Source: an uncultured Pseudorhodobacter sp. (GTDB taxonomy: Bacteria; Pseudomonadota; Alphaproteobacteria; Rhodobacterales; Rhodobacteraceae). From it: a DNA stretch of 5,782 nt. Shown here one piece after another: positions 5,088 to 5,782 of the stretch; the first letter of the stretch is position 1, and each line of letters begins with the position of its first letter. The position numbers and the translations under genes are program-made. The notes under the pieces were generated by a model. That model made no database searches and had not been told where the DNA came from. It saw nothing but the letters and a program-made list of their open reading frames with translations. The stretch covers positions 1-5,782 of the forward strand of contig CAMFLG010000230.1 in assembly GCA_945957495.1 (NCBI GenBank). Reading direction: 5' to 3'.

Positions 5088-5782
5088 ATGACCACATTGC
5101 CGGGAATCGTTGTCACCGGGGCCTCGGGCCGCATGGGGCAGATGCTGGTGCGCCTGATTTCCGCCTCTGACAAGGCGCGGATGGTGGGCTGTGTGGAACG
5201 GGCGGGCCATGCGTGGGTCGGGCAAGATATCGGCACCTGCATGGGGGGTGCGGCACTGGGTGTGCGCGTCACCGATGACCCGCTGGAGGCCTTTGCGCAG
5301 GCGCAGGCGGTGGTGGATTTCACCTCACCCGCCGCAACGGTGGAATTTGCCGCGCTCGCCGCACAAGCGCGCGCCGTGCATGTGGTGGGCACGACCGGGC
5401 TGGAGCCCGCGCATCACGCCAAGCTGGATCTGGCCGCCCCGCATGCGGTGATCATTCAGGCCGGCAACATGAGCCTTGGGGTGAACCTGCTGACGCGGCT
5501 GACGCAAAAGGTCGCGGCGGCGCTGGATGCCGATTGGGATATCGAGATTGTCGAGGCGCATCACCGCATGAAGGTCGATGCCCCTTCGGGCACCGCGCTG
5601 ATGCTGGGCGAGGCGGCGGCAGCGGGGCGCGGTGTGGCACTGGGTGATGCGATGGTTTCGGGCCGCGACGGCATCACCGGCGCGCGCGAAAAGGGCAGCA
5701 TCGGCTTTTCCGCCATTCGCGGCGGAGATATTGTGGGCGAGCATGACGTGATTTTTGCCGCCGATGGCGAGCGGATCATCCT
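5088..5782 (+). CDS. dapB: 4-hydroxy-tetrahydrodipicolinate reductase DapB (C-terminus beyond window)
   Basis: DapB reduces the product of DapA to tetrahydrodipicolinate with NAD(P)H, in the pathway to diaminopimelate for peptidoglycan and to lysine. About 231 codons are visible of an expected roughly 270. The N-terminal Rossmann fold shows VVTGASGRMGQML (8-20) with the nucleotide-binding glycine pattern. AVVDFTSPAATVEF (74-87) and VVGTTGL (99-105) follow. The catalytic and substrate-binding block EAHHRMKVDAPSGTAL (156-171) carries His158/His159 and Lys162. The GSIGFSAIRGGDIVGEHDVIF block (203-223) is also present. The ATG is supported by GGGAG (5076-5080) 7 bases upstream. No attenuator or riboswitch typical of lysine genes is recognisable; instead a palindromic repeat occupies the leader/promoter region. 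It is divergent from rbfA. Confidence 0.97.
   Translation, partial: MTTLPGIVVTGASGRMGQMLVRLISASDKARMVGCVERAGHAWVGQDIGTCMGGAALGVRVTDDPLEAFAQAQAVVDFTSPAATVEFAALAAQARAVHVVGTTGLEPAHHAKLDLAAPHAVIIQAGNMSLGVNLLTRLTQKVAAALDADWDIEIVEAHHRMKVDAPSGTALMLGEAAAAGRGVALGDAMVSGRDGITGAREKGSIGFSAIRGGDIVGEHDVIFAADGERII

Noticed and set aside
1..5782. CRISPR arrays, tRNA/rRNA genes, insertion sequences or phage genes
   Set aside because: I saw no regularly spaced direct repeats, tRNA-like cloverleaf, rRNA sequence, transposase or integrase coding frame in either strand.

Overview
The window is GC-rich, gene-dense chromosomal DNA. Every recognisable protein looks alphaproteobacterial, most like the Rhodobacteraceae (Rhodobacter/roseobacter relatives). 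This placement comes from protein style (DapB, TruB, RbfA, DUF1643), high GC and codon use. It is a recollection-based inference, not a database result.

Layout. Bases 1-1712 (minus strand) hold a two-gene efflux operon: a periplasmic adaptor followed by an RND inner-membrane permease, which runs off the left edge. Bases 1713-1938 form a relatively AT-rich divergent control region. On its other side lies a small plus-strand DUF2892 (YgaP-like) membrane protein gene, 1939-2142. The control region carries several half-sites of the type TATTC-N8-GAATA. One full 18-bp site sits inside a good minus-strand promoter for the efflux operon, and near-matching sites lie upstream of the DUF2892 gene. DUF2892 proteins are known companions of BigR/SqrR-type persulfide-sensing repressors, so a sulfide- or redox-responsive divergent regulon is the most interesting hypothesis here. 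No regulator gene is in view.

A GC-rich hairpin at 2185-2206 separates the DUF2892 gene from a convergent minus-strand cluster. In transcription order that cluster is rbfA (4893-4471), a periplasmic phosphodiester glycosidase-family protein (4467-3745), truB (3695-2793) and a DUF1643 protein (2721-2215). rbfA and truB are the familiar pair for 30S ribosome maturation and tRNA U55 modification. Here an exported NAGPA/DUF2233-like protein lies between them.

Between rbfA and the divergent dapB is a roughly 100-bp imperfect inverted repeat (4961-5060). It looks like a dispersed palindromic element or small MITE and ends 27 bases before the dapB start codon. dapB (lysine/diaminopimelate pathway) runs off the right edge with about 231 codons visible.

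Most of the window is ordinary housekeeping. The points worth following are the divergent efflux/DUF2892 control region and the palindromic element upstream of dapB.
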